This document shows positions 63,181-64,000 of a stretch of 64,000 nt of DNA, in pieces. Position 1 is the first letter of the stretch. Each line of letters begins with the position of its first letter. The notes beneath the pieces were generated by a model, which saw only the letters and a program-made list of their open reading frames with translations, had not been told where the DNA came from and made no database searches. Position numbers and translations under genes: made by a program. Origin of the DNA: Pseudomonas sp. ICMP 561 (GTDB lineage Bacteria; Pseudomonadota; Gammaproteobacteria; Pseudomonadales; Pseudomonadaceae); contig NZ_LKBT01000070.1 in the NCBI RefSeq assembly GCF_002699985.1, forward strand, positions 62,001 through 126,000, in the 5' to 3' direction.

Positions 63181-64000
63181 ATGAGTACGACGCAAAACAC
63201 ACCGGCGCTGTCTGACTCCGCACCTGTTGCCTCTTCAGCGCCCGTGGCTTCGGGCAAGAAGATGAGTCGCCTCGCGGCCGCCAGCACCATCGGCACGACA
63301 CTGGAGTGGTATGACTTCACGGTCTATAACCTGATGGCAGCATTGGTCTTCAACGCGATCTTCTTCCCGTCGTTTGATCCGTTGACCGGCACCATTCTCG
63401 CGTTTTCGACTTACGCTGTTGGTTATATCTCCCGGCCTCTGGGGGGCATCGTGTTTGGCCATCTGGGCGATAAACTTGGCCGCCGGTTTGTGCTGGTTAC
63501 CACGCTGGTATTGATGGGTGTCGCAACCGGGCTTATGGGCCTGTTGCCGACCTACGCTGCATTGGGTATCTGGAGTCCGATTCTGCTGGTGGCGTTGCGC
63601 TTCGTGCAGGGCGCGGCGATTGGCGGCGAATGGGCGGGCGCGGTTTTGCTGTCCATGGAGCACGGTGCGCAGCATCAGCGCGGTCGTAACGCCTCGTTCA
63701 CTCAGGTAGGCCCTTCCTGCGGTACGTTGCTGGGCACGGGTTTCATCGCGCTGGTTTCCTGGGGGCTGAGCCCTGAAGACTTCCAGTCGTGGGGCTGGCG
63801 CATTCCGTTTCTGTCCAGCGTCGCGCTGGTGATCTTCGGTCTTTGGTTGCGTCGCGGCGTTGAGGAAACCCCGGTGTTCAAGGAAATCGAGGCACACAAC
63901 GCAACTGCGAAAACCCCGATCAAGGAAGTCTTCAGCAATCACTGGCGTCGGTTATTACTCGCGGGCGGCGCACGTGTGGGTTCGGATGTGCTTTATGCAC
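63181..64000 (+). CDS. MFS transporter, MHS family (cut by window end)
   Basis: The first 273 residues of a metabolite:H+ symporter are present. After a 28-residue Ser/Ala-rich N-terminus comes the MHS signature AASTIGTTLEWYDFTVYNLM, then GHLGDKLGRRFVL and RFVQGAAIGGEWAGAVLL. ATG 63181 is preferred to 63178 because GGAGAA ends only a base or two before 63178. It may import the glycerate-yielding sugar acid, or an unrelated organic acid; the gene continues past 64000. Confidence 0.9.
   Translation, partial: MSTTQNTPALSDSAPVASSAPVASGKKMSRLAAASTIGTTLEWYDFTVYNLMAALVFNAIFFPSFDPLTGTILAFSTYAVGYISRPLGGIVFGHLGDKLGRRFVLVTTLVLMGVATGLMGLLPTYAALGIWSPILLVALRFVQGAAIGGEWAGAVLLSMEHGAQHQRGRNASFTQVGPSCGTLLGTGFIALVSWGLSPEDFQSWGWRIPFLSSVALVIFGLWLRRGVEETPVFKEIEAHNATAKTPIKEVFSNHWRRLLLAGGARVGSDVLYA

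Overview
This window is chromosomal DNA from a fluorescent Pseudomonas, most likely a plant-associated lineage (P. syringae or P. fluorescens type; species not resolved). The evidence is the neighbouring metH and cti genes, the aerobic cobalamin set cobW-cobN-chlI/chlD with cobE, cobM and cbtAB, a CrcZ/CrcX/CrcY-type small RNA locus with a sigma-54 promoter, many REP palindromes of several sequence classes, and a large uronate/aldonate utilisation region. I see no rRNA, tRNA, CRISPR array, transposase gene or prophage.

Layout. 1-920 has no protein gene. It holds one copy of a long dispersed repeat and, on the minus strand, a CA-motif-rich small RNA with its own sigma-54 promoter and a CbrB-like upstream palindrome. 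0.9-4.8 kb carries liuR-mvaB, a LysR regulator and a divergent acyl-CoA dehydrogenase. 4.84-5.65 kb is a gene-free imperfect inverted repeat related to the repeat at the window start. 5.7-14 kb carries metH, cti, an acyltransferase-3 membrane protein and nfuA. 14.2-23.8 kb is a B12 locus in which two cobalamin riboswitches sit back to back and drive cbtB-cbtA-cobE-cobM leftwards and cobW-cobN-chlI-chlD rightwards.

24-44 kb is a mixed region: a VpsR-like enhancer-binding protein with an altered GAFTGA loop, a NadR-like kinase, uppP, several small conserved proteins, azoR with a LysR gene, a stand-alone trehalose synthase, an apparently orphan histidine kinase, an AmgK-like phosphotransferase, a TonB receptor/ABC siderophore uptake operon and two overlapping regulator genes (LysR, GlxA type). 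44-49.5 kb holds a tightly coupled four-gene operon of unknown substrate (MHS transporter, class II aldolase, GhrA-like dehydrogenase, M20 amidohydrolase) with a divergent LysR regulator.

49.5-64 kb is a sugar-acid region. kdgR faces kdgK-manD-rspB-MFS-uxuB-uxuA. Next come a FadR-type regulator, a UxaA/GarD-family dehydratase and a zinc alcohol dehydrogenase, then a divergent glycerate kinase and an MHS transporter cut by the window end. Together these genes are predicted to oxidise aldonates to ketouronates (RspB-like and LgoD-like dehydrogenases), reduce fructuronate to mannonate (UxuB), dehydrate mannonate by two unrelated enzymes (ManD and UxuA) to 2-keto-3-deoxygluconate, and phosphorylate that product (KdgK). 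Two KdgR-box-like sites and two FadR-type palindromes in the divergent promoter regions suggest two separate regulatory circuits. Catabolite repression of such genes through Hfq/Crc would be the process the small RNA at the left end relieves.
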